64,000 nt of DNA from Lactococcus nasutitermitis (GCF_018403765.1 NZ_BOVQ01000002.1:310001-374000), one strand, 5' to 3'; numbered from the stretch's first letter, positions 40,101 to 47,558 are shown. Notes: generated by a model not told the origin, from the sequence alone. A program made the numbers and translations.

Positions 40101-40604
40101 CATTGTGTTCGCGAGATTACCAAGTCCACTTTGACCAGCGTTATTGTCTGCTGTGATACGTGCTTCGATATTATCACGCATGATTGCTGCATAGTTATTC
40201 GCAGCATCTTGCTCAGCTGTTGTATCTGTCATTGAGCTGAGTTTTTGTACAAGTGAGAGTGTTAAACCGTTCGCAGAGTTGCTGTAGCCATTTTCCAAGA
40301 AATACTCAAGATAAGCAATCTGAGTTTTCAAATCTGGCCATGTGTACATCAAATAAGGACGCCAATCGCCTGAAGTTTTTGCCCAGGTCGTACCTCCAAA
40401 ATGGATTTGTTGAGGTTCATACCAGCCTGTATAGCTCAAATATCCCTGAATGGTATTCATGTTATCTGTGGATGATGGAGCGTTAGGATTAGTAGTTGTT
40501 CGCGCAAATGCTGCTGGAACATTTGACAAGCCACCAAAAAGCAAAAGTGCAGTCATTGCTGAATAACAAAGTTTTCTGACCTTTGTCTCATGCGGTTTTT
40601 TCAT
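37125..40604 (-). CDS. Secreted GH70 glucansucrase with C-terminal DUF5648-type repeats
   Basis: 1159 aa. Makes alpha-glucan from sucrose outside the cell. Signal peptide about 1-35. The permuted GH70 barrel shows TPGANSNYRVF (215-225), FDGFRIDATD (272-281, nucleophile Asp278), HLTYDEGY (Glu316) and FVSNHDQQLD (Asp390). Domain order then continues with ILEDFSEYEPGIGWGPGG and MKADVDLVPNQMMG. The motifs are divergent (YDEGY instead of the usual EAW; SNHDQQ instead of AHDSE). The N-terminal variable region is almost absent. After two short cell-wall-binding-type repeats come an Ig-like domain and three YRLYNKNTGEHFYT-type repeats, replacing the usual YG-repeat glucan-binding domain. Linkage specificity cannot be read from sequence. 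Confidence 0.88.
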   Translation of the reverse strand: MKKPHETKVRKLCYSAMTALLLFGGLSNVPAAFARTTTNPNAPSSTDNMNTIQGYLSYTGWYEPQQIHFGGTTWAKTSGDWRPYLMYTWPDLKTQIAYLEYFLENGYSNSANGLTLSLVQKLSSMTDTTAEQDAANNYAAIMRDNIEARITADNNAGQSGLGNLANTMSAFEATIPAFSSASEAPVEFSTSKTYAPVNVGYAAQDQFTFINSANTPGANSNYRVFSSDRGSEMLMGNDIDNSNPTVQAENLNWEYFLLNYGKIMDGNTNANFDGFRIDATDDYSNDVLAQEGQLMNALYGTANNPAAANAHLTYDEGYSSKDQSYESSVDNQQLAMDAAYYYTLRGVLQSPVANRTAIGTLATNSDVNRTDDTKNDESATPNWSFVSNHDQQLDIINSIMIAQNPGDSNIMASTGNGQYNKAAEAKAISTFEADENSTTKQYAKYNIPSSYALELTNKDTIPEVYYGDLYDEFSTYMTNKSLYYTPITTLLQAREMYAAGGQQMTTDAATNIETSVRFGNGNNTATDTSAAGKTSGIAVVVGNNPDLAPTTVTVNMGADHANQQYTSVLNTTSTGTTTTATTLTTDSKGNLTVPVQGYSNPQVSGDLSVWVPAGAPSDQTAYTTPATTNLTGYTYQSNQALDSHVILEDFSEYEPGIGWGPGGSSSSAAVGNDPYTTLASNAKNLQQLGFTDIWMAPPYLSFSQARYMEGYAVADRYDLGQSQPTKYGNSTELESAIEAIHSAGMKADVDLVPNQMMGLDQQEAVTVNRTNGAGSTTGSDLLPYLGGTNNLTNKLYFAYTAGGGQYQSTYGGAFLGTLSTQYPSLFSTKDSEGSVLPANQPITQWAAKYENGTSLQFVGLGLAMQASGGSYDYVNGSGNTIHSTQLPTPLTSSYDPTPLTGLQKIDGNYYDFSSKGTLLYGQQTVNGKTYTFNTTTGILQNQAAITVKNVSLKVGAKWATSQALVLAMDASGNSLKLSDLKVTGTVNTAKAGTYKVTYSYTDPNLNTTVSQVATVTVGTATVEVPVYRLYNKNTGEHFYTESLIEKNSLVKVGWNYEGIGWEAPKTSSTPIYRVYNPNAKGGDHYYTKSKAEATSLVKLGWKWDNGGKAVFYSGGKKAVYVAYNPNAQSGAHNYTENLTEQNNLLKVGWKYGATAWYGE

Positions 40605-40640
40605 GGTTTCTCCTTACTAATTTATAAAGCTTTGTAGAGT

Positions 40641-40683
40641 TTCTCTTGAACTTTGTTCAAGAGAAAAGGAAGTACTTCCTTTT
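40641..40683. other. Two adjacent perfect palindromes upstream of the glucansucrase
   Basis: TTCTCTTGAAC-TTT-GTTCAAGAGAA (40641-40665) overlaps AAAAGGAAGTACTTCCTTTT (40664-40683). They lie 37-79 nt before the GH70 ATG, probably in its 5' untranslated RNA or promoter. Confidence 0.7.
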
Positions 40684-40853
40684 CGTCAAGCTCAATAAGT
40701 TATCATTAAGTTATTTACACATCTTATTTTAAACTTAATTGGTAGCGAATACGATTATATTTAAGTTGCTTTATCTAAATTTTCGCTCTAAATTATTTGT
40801 AAAAATCTATTATGATTTCTTTTTGATATCTTATAATTTATTTTTTGTGTATC

Positions 40854-40886
40854 TAAAAAAGCTATATATTTATATATAGCCTCTTT
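40854..40886 (-). terminator. Terminator downstream of rlmA
   Basis: GCTATATAT-AA-ATATATAGC hairpin followed by six T on the minus strand, after the MITE-like element. Confidence 0.75.
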
Positions 40887-40921
40887 AGATAGTAATAGTA
40901 AGCTTTCTAGGACTGTTGATA

Positions 40922-41000
40922 TTTTTTGACATAGCAAAGCCGTTGTGAGTTTGCTCACTTACGGATAGGCTAGTTGGTTTACCTAGAACTGTCAAAAAAT
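40922..41000. repeat. MITE-like element (copy 2) with TTTTTTGACA ends
   Basis: Starts TTTTTTGACATAGC and ends CTGTCAAAAAAT, abutting the rlmA stop. The interior AAGCCGTTGTGAG-TTTGCTCACTTACGG-AT-GGCTAGTTGG matches the inverse of 4676-4784. Confidence 0.75.
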
Positions 41001-41825
41001 TTATTTCTTTCGTCCAATCAAAATTTGCACGTGAATTGTTGCTTGTCGAGGAGGATTTTTTTGCGCTTGCTTTTTAATCTCCGGAGAAACAGCCCATTCT
41101 AGCGGGCTCATTTCCAAAAAGTCCTTTCGAAGTTCTTCAGGGATGTCAAAAATATCATGAATTTCTATTTTTTGAGCATCTGGAAATTCATCAAAAAAAC
41201 GTGCTACAACTGCTTGATTGTCATAATTGACAGGTTTGTCAAAAACTTTTCGCAACTCTTGTAAATAAAATTTATCAGGTACAACTTTAATCACAACACC
41301 ATTTTTCGTCAAAACACGATGAAACTCATTATAATTAGACGGTGTGAAAATATTTAAAATCGTTGTCATCTTTTCATCAGCAAATGACAGATTTGTCAAA
41401 TCTGATAAACTAAAAAATGCAGTTATATCCAGCTCAGTCGCCATTTCCACAGCATCTTTAGCAATATCAAAGCCAAATTTATTCCCCTCAAAATGAAGCA
41501 TTTCTAAAAATGTTCCTTCACCTGTTCCCACATCAAGCAGATTTCCAGATACAAGATGTTTCTGGATTTCCGTCAAAACTGCTGTATACATTCCCGCAGA
41601 AATCAAGCGACGTCGCGGTTCAAACATCTTTCGTGTATAATGTTCCGTATCCATTTTTGTTTGTAAAAAATTCACAATTCCTTTTTTATTGAGATTAAAA
41701 GTATGGCGATTTTCACAAATCAACGCATATTTCTCAATTTTAAAACTTCCATGACATATCGGACAACGTAACACTTCTAAATTTTTACTTAGAAACAAAT
41801 AAGATTTTTCGATTTTCTTTAGCAT
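41001..41825 (-). CDS. rlmA: 23S rRNA (guanine-N1)-methyltransferase, RlmA family
   Basis: 274 aa. N-terminal zinc finger (LRCPICHGSFKIEKYALICENRHTFN; only Cys/His spacing matters) followed by an SAM-binding fold with LLDVGTGEGTF (about 97-107). The Gram-positive members (RlmA-II) methylate a guanosine in helix 35 of 23S rRNA; assignment to G748 is from the family, not shown here. A palindromic TTGACA copy lies in the coding region at 41228 and another at 41385. It borders attL of the island and is intact. Confidence 0.88.
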   Translation of the reverse strand: MLKKIEKSYLFLSKNLEVLRCPICHGSFKIEKYALICENRHTFNLNKKGIVNFLQTKMDTEHYTRKMFEPRRRLISAGMYTAVLTEIQKHLVSGNLLDVGTGEGTFLEMLHFEGNKFGFDIAKDAVEMATELDITAFFSLSDLTNLSFADEKMTTILNIFTPSNYNEFHRVLTKNGVVIKVVPDKFYLQELRKVFDKPVNYDNQAVVARFFDEFPDAQKIEIHDIFDIPEELRKDFLEMSPLEWAVSPEIKKQAQKNPPRQATIHVQILIGRKK

Positions 41826-41935
41826 AAAACTATTGTACCATTTAACCCTAATAAATTTTAACTTGATATATTAGATGTATTATTTCTCATAATCTATAAA
41901 ATCAAACCATAGTACATTGTATCTCATTTTATTGT

Positions 41936-41958
41936 TGGGGGAGTTAAAAGGGGAGTTA
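41936..41958 (+). other. attL of the island (23-bp direct repeat)
   Basis: Begins TGGGGGAGTT and contains GGGGAGTTA twice, spaced by AAA. An exact copy is at 55825-55847. Confidence 0.88.
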
Positions 41959-42779
41959 AAAAACTTAATATTTTTGTCAGGCAGGGAGCTGTATATCATA
42001 GATATGCAGTTTTTTTATTTCCCTTTTTTAGGGATGCCAGAATTGACAGATACTTTTTAGGGTCTCCAAAATCTCCAAATGTCTTTTTCACTTTTCTGTA
42101 CGTTTCCTCGGAAAACATAGATTTATAATGAGCGGAATTTTCCGCCACGAGATTATCTAACTTTGATACTCTAAAAAGACGGAAGAAAGGAGAACTAGGG
42201 TGGGAGTTTGGGGGTACTTTTTCAACCTAAATTCCTTAACAAAAGGCTTTGTATAAACGTTTAGAGTGGTATACCCCCCCTATATAAAAATTTTCAAAAA
42301 TGGTCTGTGACGTAAGAAAACACCTATGTGTGTGGTTTCCCATATAAACAATAGGGGCGGGGGTGTAAAGTTTTTAACACCCTTTTTAATCCCAATATTC
42401 TCAGCTTTTTTCAGTATTTTTAATCAAAACGTGATAACAGAGCCGTTTATAGCTCAAATCGTTTTCAAATCGTTCTCAGTTTCTCAGAAGTGTTCTCAGT
42501 TTTTTTCAGTTTTTGACGCTTTTAGCACATAAAAAAGCACCTATTTTAGAGAAGCATGATAAGCCCTTGGACCGCTCTAATACTAAGCTTAGGGTACTTT
42601 GTATAAAGTAAGTTTTCTTTGTGATTTCCTCGTTTGACCGTTCTCAGCTCTCTTAAAAAAATCTTTCACATTTTTGGTTAGACGACCCCAACCGGTCTGG
42701 GATATTTTTATAAAAAGCTCTCATTTTTTTAAGGTGGGGGTATTGCGTAAAATAATATTAACTATTCCTTAACATATTA
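41959..42779. other. Gene-poor left arm of the island
   Basis: About 820 bp with no supportable gene. It holds one GTCAGGCAGG box (41976-41985, the inverse of a repeat found at 50830 and 54592), two TTTTTAGGG repeat units (42021-42085), and several GTTCTCAG/TTCTCAG words (about 42408-42650). Probable attP arm and leader of the cargo operon. Confidence 0.5.
42021..42085 (+). repeat. Two TTTTTAGGG units with internally duplicated heptamers
   Basis: Unit 1: CCCTTTTTTAGGGA then TGCCAGA-AT-TGACAGA. Unit 2: CTTTTTAGGG then TCTCCAA-AA-TCTCCAA. Same design as the units at 54449-54534. Confidence 0.7.
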
Positions 42780-42808
42780 TTGTATTTACAAAGACTTAGT
42801 GATAGAAT
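42780..42808 (+). promoter_or_regulatory. Promoter of the LXG cassette
   Basis: TTGTAT (42780-42785) and TAGAAT (42803-42808), 17-bp spacing, 67 nt before the first start. Confidence 0.65.
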
Positions 42809-42875
42809 TGAATAAAAATACACTAATAATTATTCTTATTGTTTAGTAGTCGTAATAAATAAAAGGAGAAACGTA

Positions 42876-43166
42876 ATGCCAAGTAATGTACCGTCAAACA
42901 ATATCGCGTCTAATACCATGAGTGCCAACAATGCTATCTCAAAGCTCACAGGAATTGACACAAGCGCCATGACTAATCAAACTGTCTCATTCACAGGAAG
43001 TAACATACCAGAGATGACAGACGGTAAGAATGCCAGTAACCAGCTTTTCAAAGACCTCACAAAGCTATCAAAATGTATCCTTGATAAAGCACACCTCTTT
43101 TCACAAATGGCTGAAACGATAGAGGAACGCGACAGAACAGACGCAGGAAGTTTTGGAGGAAAATAA
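42876..43166 (+). CDS. LXG partner, DUF3130/TIGR04197-like type VII secretion protein
   Basis: 96 aa, strong ribosome site AAAGGAG. Ser/Asn-rich start with SNNIASNTMSANNAISKL, then VSFTGSNIPEMTDGKNASNQL and a helical C-terminal half. This is the pattern of TIGR04197 (SACOL2603/DUF3130) proteins, small helical-hairpin partners (Lap1) that bind the LXG domain and take the toxin to the type VII secretion apparatus. First gene of the cassette; overlaps the next start by one base. The core secretion genes (EssC, YukD and others) are not in this window. Confidence 0.78.
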   Translation: MPSNVPSNNIASNTMSANNAISKLTGIDTSAMTNQTVSFTGSNIPEMTDGKNASNQLFKDLTKLSKCILDKAHLFSQMAETIEERDRTDAGSFGGK

Positions 43167-43816
43167 TGCCTTGGAAAAAAGTAGCTGACGCGACAGACGG
43201 AAGCGAGTATATAGGCTTAGTGAATGCCACAGACGAGGAAATCAGAGAACACGCGCGTGAGTATTCTATCAAGAAGTTAAGTGAAAAGGAAATTCAAGAC
43301 TTCATCAACGATTACAGAATACGTGAACAAAAGAAGCTTGAAACAGAAGTCCCAGGCACTTGGAGTTTCTATGTTATCATCAAGCAAAATGAGACAAAAG
43401 AAAGTAAACCAAACTCTCAAACTAAAAATAGCACCTCTATGTTTTCAAGTACCAAGCCAAAATCAAAAGACAAGAGCGCTACTGAACGCTATGACTTAAC
43501 TGTCAAGATACAGCATAACGAACAAACAATAGATGAACTTTCTTATGAGCAACGTCAAGTCACAGAACAACTCGAACGGACAAAACAAGAAATCACACAG
43601 GCTTACCAAGAAAGAGAAATGATTTATACAGAGCTTGCTTCATCTAGCCGTGAGATACAAAATGCTTTGACTACAACCGAAAGCATGAGACGGCACTTTC
43701 AACGTACCATAGACGAACAAAGCGAGACAGTCACGCGCGGTTACCGTCAAAGTATTCAAAAGTTAGATGATGAACGAGAAAGTTTATATCAAGAAAGGAA
43801 CACCCTTGCATGGTAA
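43166..43816 (+). CDS. Coiled-coil LXG-associated protein
   Basis: 216 aa. About 75 N-terminal residues of unknown fold (MPWKKVADATDGSEYIGLV), a Ser/Lys-rich linker, and a long Gln/Glu/Arg-rich coiled coil (about 115-215). Position between the DUF3130-like gene and the LXG toxin matches the second targeting partner (Lap2/DUF3958), but it is longer and I cannot confirm that family. Its end overlaps the toxin start by 7 nt. Confidence 0.65.
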   Translation: MPWKKVADATDGSEYIGLVNATDEEIREHAREYSIKKLSEKEIQDFINDYRIREQKKLETEVPGTWSFYVIIKQNETKESKPNSQTKNSTSMFSSTKPKSKDKSATERYDLTVKIQHNEQTIDELSYEQRQVTEQLERTKQEITQAYQEREMIYTELASSSREIQNALTTTESMRRHFQRTIDEQSETVTRGYRQSIQKLDDERESLYQERNTLAW

Positions 43817-45375
43817 AATATATACGAGAGGATTCACGTAACCTCATAGAAGCCTTAAAGACGAACACGTCAGGCGCAGAGGAAGTTCTCAGACAGTTTA
43901 AGTCAGGCTCTCAGCACCTTATCCAATCCGTTGACGGTGTTCACTTAGCTGGTGCATTCTACAACAAGAGCAAAGCTTTTTTCTCAGAACTGGTTAATCC
44001 AACCATTGACACCTATCAACAAGGTGTTGACGGTTTAAAGACAGATACCAGTAAATACGAGAATGCGGACGCACAGATTAACCCCGCTTGGGACGTGATA
44101 GACAGTGAGAAACAAGAACGGCTCATAGACAATAGCAAGCGGATTATTGCACGTCTTGAAATTCAGATTGAAGCTAATCAAACACTTGGTATGGGGAAAC
44201 TCTCACAAAGCGTTTTAGAGCAAGTGGCACATCAAGGACAAAATCTTGAACAACTTCTTGACGCACAACAACAAATACTCAATGAAGACATGGCTAAGTT
44301 AAACGCGGTAAAACAATTTCAAGCCAGCATTCACGGTTTATTTAAAGAACCACTTAATAAAATTAAACTTGCTATGCAAAAGATTGATGTTATCAATGAT
44401 ACAACAATCAATAAGCATACAGGAAGCTATAAACTCCCTAAAGGAATTGATAGTTCGTGGCTCAAATCTCTTAAAAAGGAAAGTGTCGCCGAAGCAGAAA
44501 AAGCCAACAAGATGAAAGATAAACTTAAAAAGTATAATGTTTATCGTGTGGATTATAAAGGCTCAGGCGGGAAGCATCACACGCTTTGGCTTGTTGAAAA
44601 TAAAAAAACTCACGTTTTAACTACGGATAATCAACTCTTTGAATGGGTCAATGAAAACGGCAAAGAATTAAGCAATGTTACTCGTATGAGTATGGAAGAC
44701 TTTCAGAAACGTCAAGAAGCTGGCTGGCGAAAAGGTTATAATTATTGGTCTGGTAAAAAACTTAATCCCGTTTTAGCTGGTGCGGTTGGTGGTTCACAGT
44801 ACATAGAAGACGGTGCAAACTGGTCGAATGAATACGGACTATCAAATATCATGGGTGCGGTCGGTTTTGGTTATGCTGTTTCACGAATGCCGAACGGAAT
44901 GATGTCCAATGTGACTATTTCTAAGTACAATGACATTAACGATTATAAATATAATGCTATGACAAACCCAGGACCTTTAGCTGAACTTGAAAATAGACCT
45001 GCTCAAAATTTTTATGGTGGGCGATATAATCCTGATGATTTGACAGTTCCCAAAAGATATTTCAGGGCTGGAGATACAAGTAACCCATTGGGACAGTGGT
45101 ACACCACAGAACCTCCACAATCTGTTGCGCAGGTAAGAATAGATACCGCAGTAAAAGAACAGTGGATAAACCCTAAAACGGGACAACTTGAAGCTACTTC
45201 TCCAATAAATACTGTATATGAAGTAGAATTTCCAGCAGGAACAACTATCTATCAAGGACCAGTAGGTACACAAGGAGGAATTTATCAAGGAGGATTGGGC
45301 ACTCAACAAATATATATAGATAAGCCTTGGCAAATAAAAGGTGTTAAAATAATTAGTAAAACTGGAATAAAGTGA
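43810..45375 (+). CDS. LXG-domain type VII secreted polymorphic toxin
   Basis: 521 aa. The N-terminal about 210 residues are LXG-type helices (EVLRQFKSGSQHLIQSV, KAFFSELVNPTIDTYQQG, LLDAQQQILNEDMAKL). A middle region (about 225-390) links to a C-terminal toxin module of about 130 residues. That module has YFRAGD, LGQWYTTEPP, QVRIDTAV, TVYEVEFPAGTTIYQG and GGLGTQQIYIDKPW. The R...T-x-E-P-P...GTQQ layout is like ADP-ribosyltransferase/TNT-type toxin domains seen at the ends of Rhs and other polymorphic toxins. The enzymatic assignment is an inference; no signal peptide, as expected for this export route. Confidence 0.78.
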   Translation: MVKYIREDSRNLIEALKTNTSGAEEVLRQFKSGSQHLIQSVDGVHLAGAFYNKSKAFFSELVNPTIDTYQQGVDGLKTDTSKYENADAQINPAWDVIDSEKQERLIDNSKRIIARLEIQIEANQTLGMGKLSQSVLEQVAHQGQNLEQLLDAQQQILNEDMAKLNAVKQFQASIHGLFKEPLNKIKLAMQKIDVINDTTINKHTGSYKLPKGIDSSWLKSLKKESVAEAEKANKMKDKLKKYNVYRVDYKGSGGKHHTLWLVENKKTHVLTTDNQLFEWVNENGKELSNVTRMSMEDFQKRQEAGWRKGYNYWSGKKLNPVLAGAVGGSQYIEDGANWSNEYGLSNIMGAVGFGYAVSRMPNGMMSNVTISKYNDINDYKYNAMTNPGPLAELENRPAQNFYGGRYNPDDLTVPKRYFRAGDTSNPLGQWYTTEPPQSVAQVRIDTAVKEQWINPKTGQLEATSPINTVYEVEFPAGTTIYQGPVGTQGGIYQGGLGTQQIYIDKPWQIKGVKIISKTGIK

Positions 45376-45389
45376 GGATATATATAACT

Positions 45390-45683
45390 ATGGAACAAAA
45401 AGAAAAATTAAAAACTACTTTGATTGAACTGAATACTCAACTAAAATTATACGGTAGTTCGACTATGTATAATCAAATTTCTATCCTATCACGTCTTATA
45501 GATGATTTTAATGATTATTCTATTGATGAAGCTAAGGAAGTAGCTAGCAGTTTATTTACTCCAAAATCAGGACTTTCTGAATTTAACGTGTGGGAAGATG
45601 ATTACGATAAAAGAATGGAAATAAATTCTAAAATTGATAAAGCTCGTTCAGAATTATGGGAGCTAGTCAAAGATGTTCGGTAA
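45390..45683 (+). CDS. Probable cognate immunity protein of the LXG toxin
   Basis: 97 aa from the ATG at 45390; GAGGA lies 12 nt upstream, overlapping the toxin stop. A GTG at 45372 would extend it by six residues. Acidic, all-helical-looking, soluble (LYGSSTMYNQISILSRLIDDF, WEDDYDKRMEINSKIDKARSEL). Family not recognised. Immediate downstream position and size are those of an immunity protein. Confidence 0.65.
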   Translation: MEQKEKLKTTLIELNTQLKLYGSSTMYNQISILSRLIDDFNDYSIDEAKEVASSLFTPKSGLSEFNVWEDDYDKRMEINSKIDKARSELWELVKDVR

Positions 45684-45732
45684 TCCTCTCAGTCTTTAAA
45701 TTAGTTTTTAAAGGGATATAGAGGCAATTGAA

Positions 45733-46124
45733 ATGTTTATAAATTTAAATAATGGAACATTGGATTTAGGGGATAATTTGGTATTAAAACCAAACTTTTC
45801 ATTTGATGATTTTAAAAAGACAACTTTTTATAGTAATCAAGACAGTGTACGAATGTTCTATCTTGATAAAAAATTGTGATAGATGATACACATTATATGG
45901 TGGGATTGTTTTTTAGAAACGACTTCATTTACATGGCTTCACTCATTAACTGTGATGTTAATTTTGATGAAACCCATGAAATTGAAAGAAAAGCTCTACA
46001 TGATAGTACTCTTTCAGTGAATGGAATTACCCCAGAAAAAGAATATGATTGGGGAAAAGTGGAATCTGATTATGATAAACGAAGTAATTTAAGCAGTATA
46101 AACGTGTATTATTCTGTTTTATAA
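45733..46124 (+). pseudogene. Frameshifted immunity-type gene
   Basis: Starts ATG 45733 with GAGG upstream: MFINLNNGTLDLGDNLVLKP... to ...MFYLDKK, then stops at a TGA at about 45877. The reading resumes one frame back from the six-A run at 45867-45872 as IVIDDTHYMVGLFFRND... to NVYYSVL at 46124. One added A, or a -1 slip on the A-run, would join both into one protein of about 130 aa. It lies in the immunity array. I read it as a decayed or slippage-dependent immunity gene. Confidence 0.68.
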
Positions 46125-46168
46125 TTTCCAATAGAAAAGCCGATACTACAACAAATAAGAGATAGACA

Positions 46169-46573
46169 ATGAATATAGAACAAGTTCAAACAGAGATAGA
46201 CAAAACAGATTACTGGGATATGAAAATTTTAAATGTTCAAGCTGACTTTTTTGGCGATGAACTCACTATTTACATAGAAAAAGATGATAAAACAAGTTTC
46301 AAAGTATCTTTTAACACTTGCTACAAAGTAAATTATGAGACAGACGCTGGCTGGGACGATAACTGGCGAGGTAGTGTAAAAGTCAAAGATATGTCTTTTG
46401 CACAGTTAGGATATTTCGCTCAAGATATTACTGTCTCAGAAAGTGAAAATGAAGACTTTATAAAAGTTGAGTGTAATTTTTCAATTATGAATATGAGTAT
46501 TGTATGTAAAAATATTGACGTTGAAGAAATTCAAAATAAAGATTTAAGTTTCTTTTGGGAAAAAGAAAAATAA
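46169..46573 (+). CDS. Immunity-type protein, orphan
   Basis: 134 aa, acidic, soluble, beta-rich pattern (DYWDMKILNVQADFFGDELTIYIE, YKVNYETDAGWDDNW). Vaguely like Imm50-type immunity proteins, which share the 'bend-of-strands then acidic loop' look, but I cannot confirm a family. In an array of immunity genes behind an LXG toxin, so probably protects from a toxin variant made by other strains. Confidence 0.6.
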   Translation: MNIEQVQTEIDKTDYWDMKILNVQADFFGDELTIYIEKDDKTSFKVSFNTCYKVNYETDAGWDDNWRGSVKVKDMSFAQLGYFAQDITVSESENEDFIKVECNFSIMNMSIVCKNIDVEEIQNKDLSFFWEKEK

Positions 46574-46577
46574 TATT

Positions 46578-46952
46578 GTGAAAGACATACACGATAGCGA
46601 AATATTAGAACTTAGCATTAAATTTCGAGAAGAAAAACTAGTTTTAAATCTCATTTCAGATAGCAATGAAGAATTTAGCATTGATTTTACAGAAGTATTC
46701 TGTTTTGAGTTTGAAGAACCTAACAGCTATACAGTTTTATATGATATTACTAAAATTGATACGTTAGATAAAGTAATTGCGACCGATAATAATTTTGATG
46801 AAAAACTCAAAAACGTTATGAACTCAAATTTATTTCGAACACCAGAAGATTATAATGATTTATTGCTTTCAGGAGGTTATAATTTGTATGTTTTACATTC
46901 CTCTGTGGGAATGCACGGTACAATCATTGCAAAGAGTATGATTGTTTCATAA
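46578..46952 (+). CDS. Immunity-type protein, orphan (Imm50-like)
   Basis: 124 aa from a GTG. Starts KDIHDSEILELSIKFREEKLVLNL, a pattern found in small acidic immunity proteins such as Imm50. 4 nt after the preceding gene, no strong ribosome site, so probably translated by coupling. Similar overall build to the preceding protein suggests duplication and divergence. Last gene of the cassette. Confidence 0.6.
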   Translation: MKDIHDSEILELSIKFREEKLVLNLISDSNEEFSIDFTEVFCFEFEEPNSYTVLYDITKIDTLDKVIATDNNFDEKLKNVMNSNLFRTPEDYNDLLLSGGYNLYVLHSSVGMHGTIIAKSMIVS

Positions 46953-46973
46953 GCTAATAACAGCCAAAATAAG

Positions 46974-47041
46974 CGCGTTTAAGCTCCAGCGGTAAATTTA
47001 CCACAAACAACTTTAAACGCGAAATTTGAGCTTGTTTGTGG
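46974..47041. other. Interleaved inverted repeats after the immunity array
   Basis: CGCGTTTAA (46974-46982) pairs with TTTAAACGCG (47012-47021). CCACAAACAA (47001-47010) pairs with TTGTTTGTGG (47032-47041). AAGCTC (46981) also pairs with GAGCTT (47028), and GGTAAATTTACC (46991-47002) is itself palindromic. The two main pairs interleave, so they are mutually exclusive hairpins or a pseudoknot. Confidence 0.65.
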
Positions 47042-47210
47042 CTAAGGAACGTGACTGATACTGAGGGATATAATTCCTTGAGTATATAATCCCCCCTGCT
47101 CTTAAAATTGCAGTTTTTTGCATACTTTTAGAGCTTTTTATATCGAAGAAAAAGCCAATAAACGCCGTCACTCTGCTATTTCAAAGCATAACAATAAAAA
47201 TATACTATGC

Positions 47211-47248
47211 AAAATAAAGAACCTAGCTAAAACTAGGCTCTTTATTAT
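47211..47248. terminator. Terminator at the left end of the island's leftward block
   Basis: AAATAAAGA-CCTAG...CTAGG-CTCTTTATT, near-perfect; just past the stop of the 56-aa gene. Confidence 0.85.
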
Positions 47249-47265
47249 AATTTTAAACATTTTAA

Positions 47266-47436
47266 TTATTCATATCTTTCATTGTTCAAGATACCAGAGA
47301 TAAGATTGACCCTATCCCTCACAGTCGCAATCACTCCACTTGGCGCAATAATTTCATTTTCAAGATTAGCTAAGAGAGCAATTTTGTCTTTTGGCTCTTT
47401 CATCGCAATTTCTGTAAATTTGATTGAGCTTGTCAT
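47266..47436 (-). CDS. Small island protein of unknown function
   Basis: 56 aa from the ATG at 47436; GGAG lies 9-12 nt upstream in the same ATGGAGAAAA context used by the next gene, which decides the start. Sequence MTSSIKFTEIAMKEPKDKIA ... GVIATVRDRVNLISGILNNERYE, partly helical, no known family. Last gene of the leftward block, where PICIs often carry packaging-interference genes; no such similarity seen. Confidence 0.6.
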   Translation of the reverse strand: MTSSIKFTEIAMKEPKDKIALLANLENEIIAPSGVIATVRDRVNLISGILNNERYE

Positions 47437-47558
47437 TATTGTTTTCTCCATTTTTCTATATTGTCTTTTCGTTTTAGGTTTCCAAATTCTGCTAGTCGGA
47501 CACCGTGCCTTTATTTTCATATCTCTCTTTCATTTCATACACTCACGCGCGTGATGTG

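Noticed and set aside
42021-42035. CCCTTTTTTAGGG as an intrinsic terminator
   Set aside because: The 4-bp stem is too short and no T-run follows; it is better explained as the start of a repeat unit.
42326-42532. 68-codon frame in the left arm of the island
   Set aside because: Weak start, hydrophobic low-complexity translation of AT-rich DNA with repeated TTCTCAG words; no ribosome site.
47118-47303. 61-codon rightward frame near the terminator
   Set aside because: It crosses a bidirectional terminator and the end of a leftward gene; no ribosome site.
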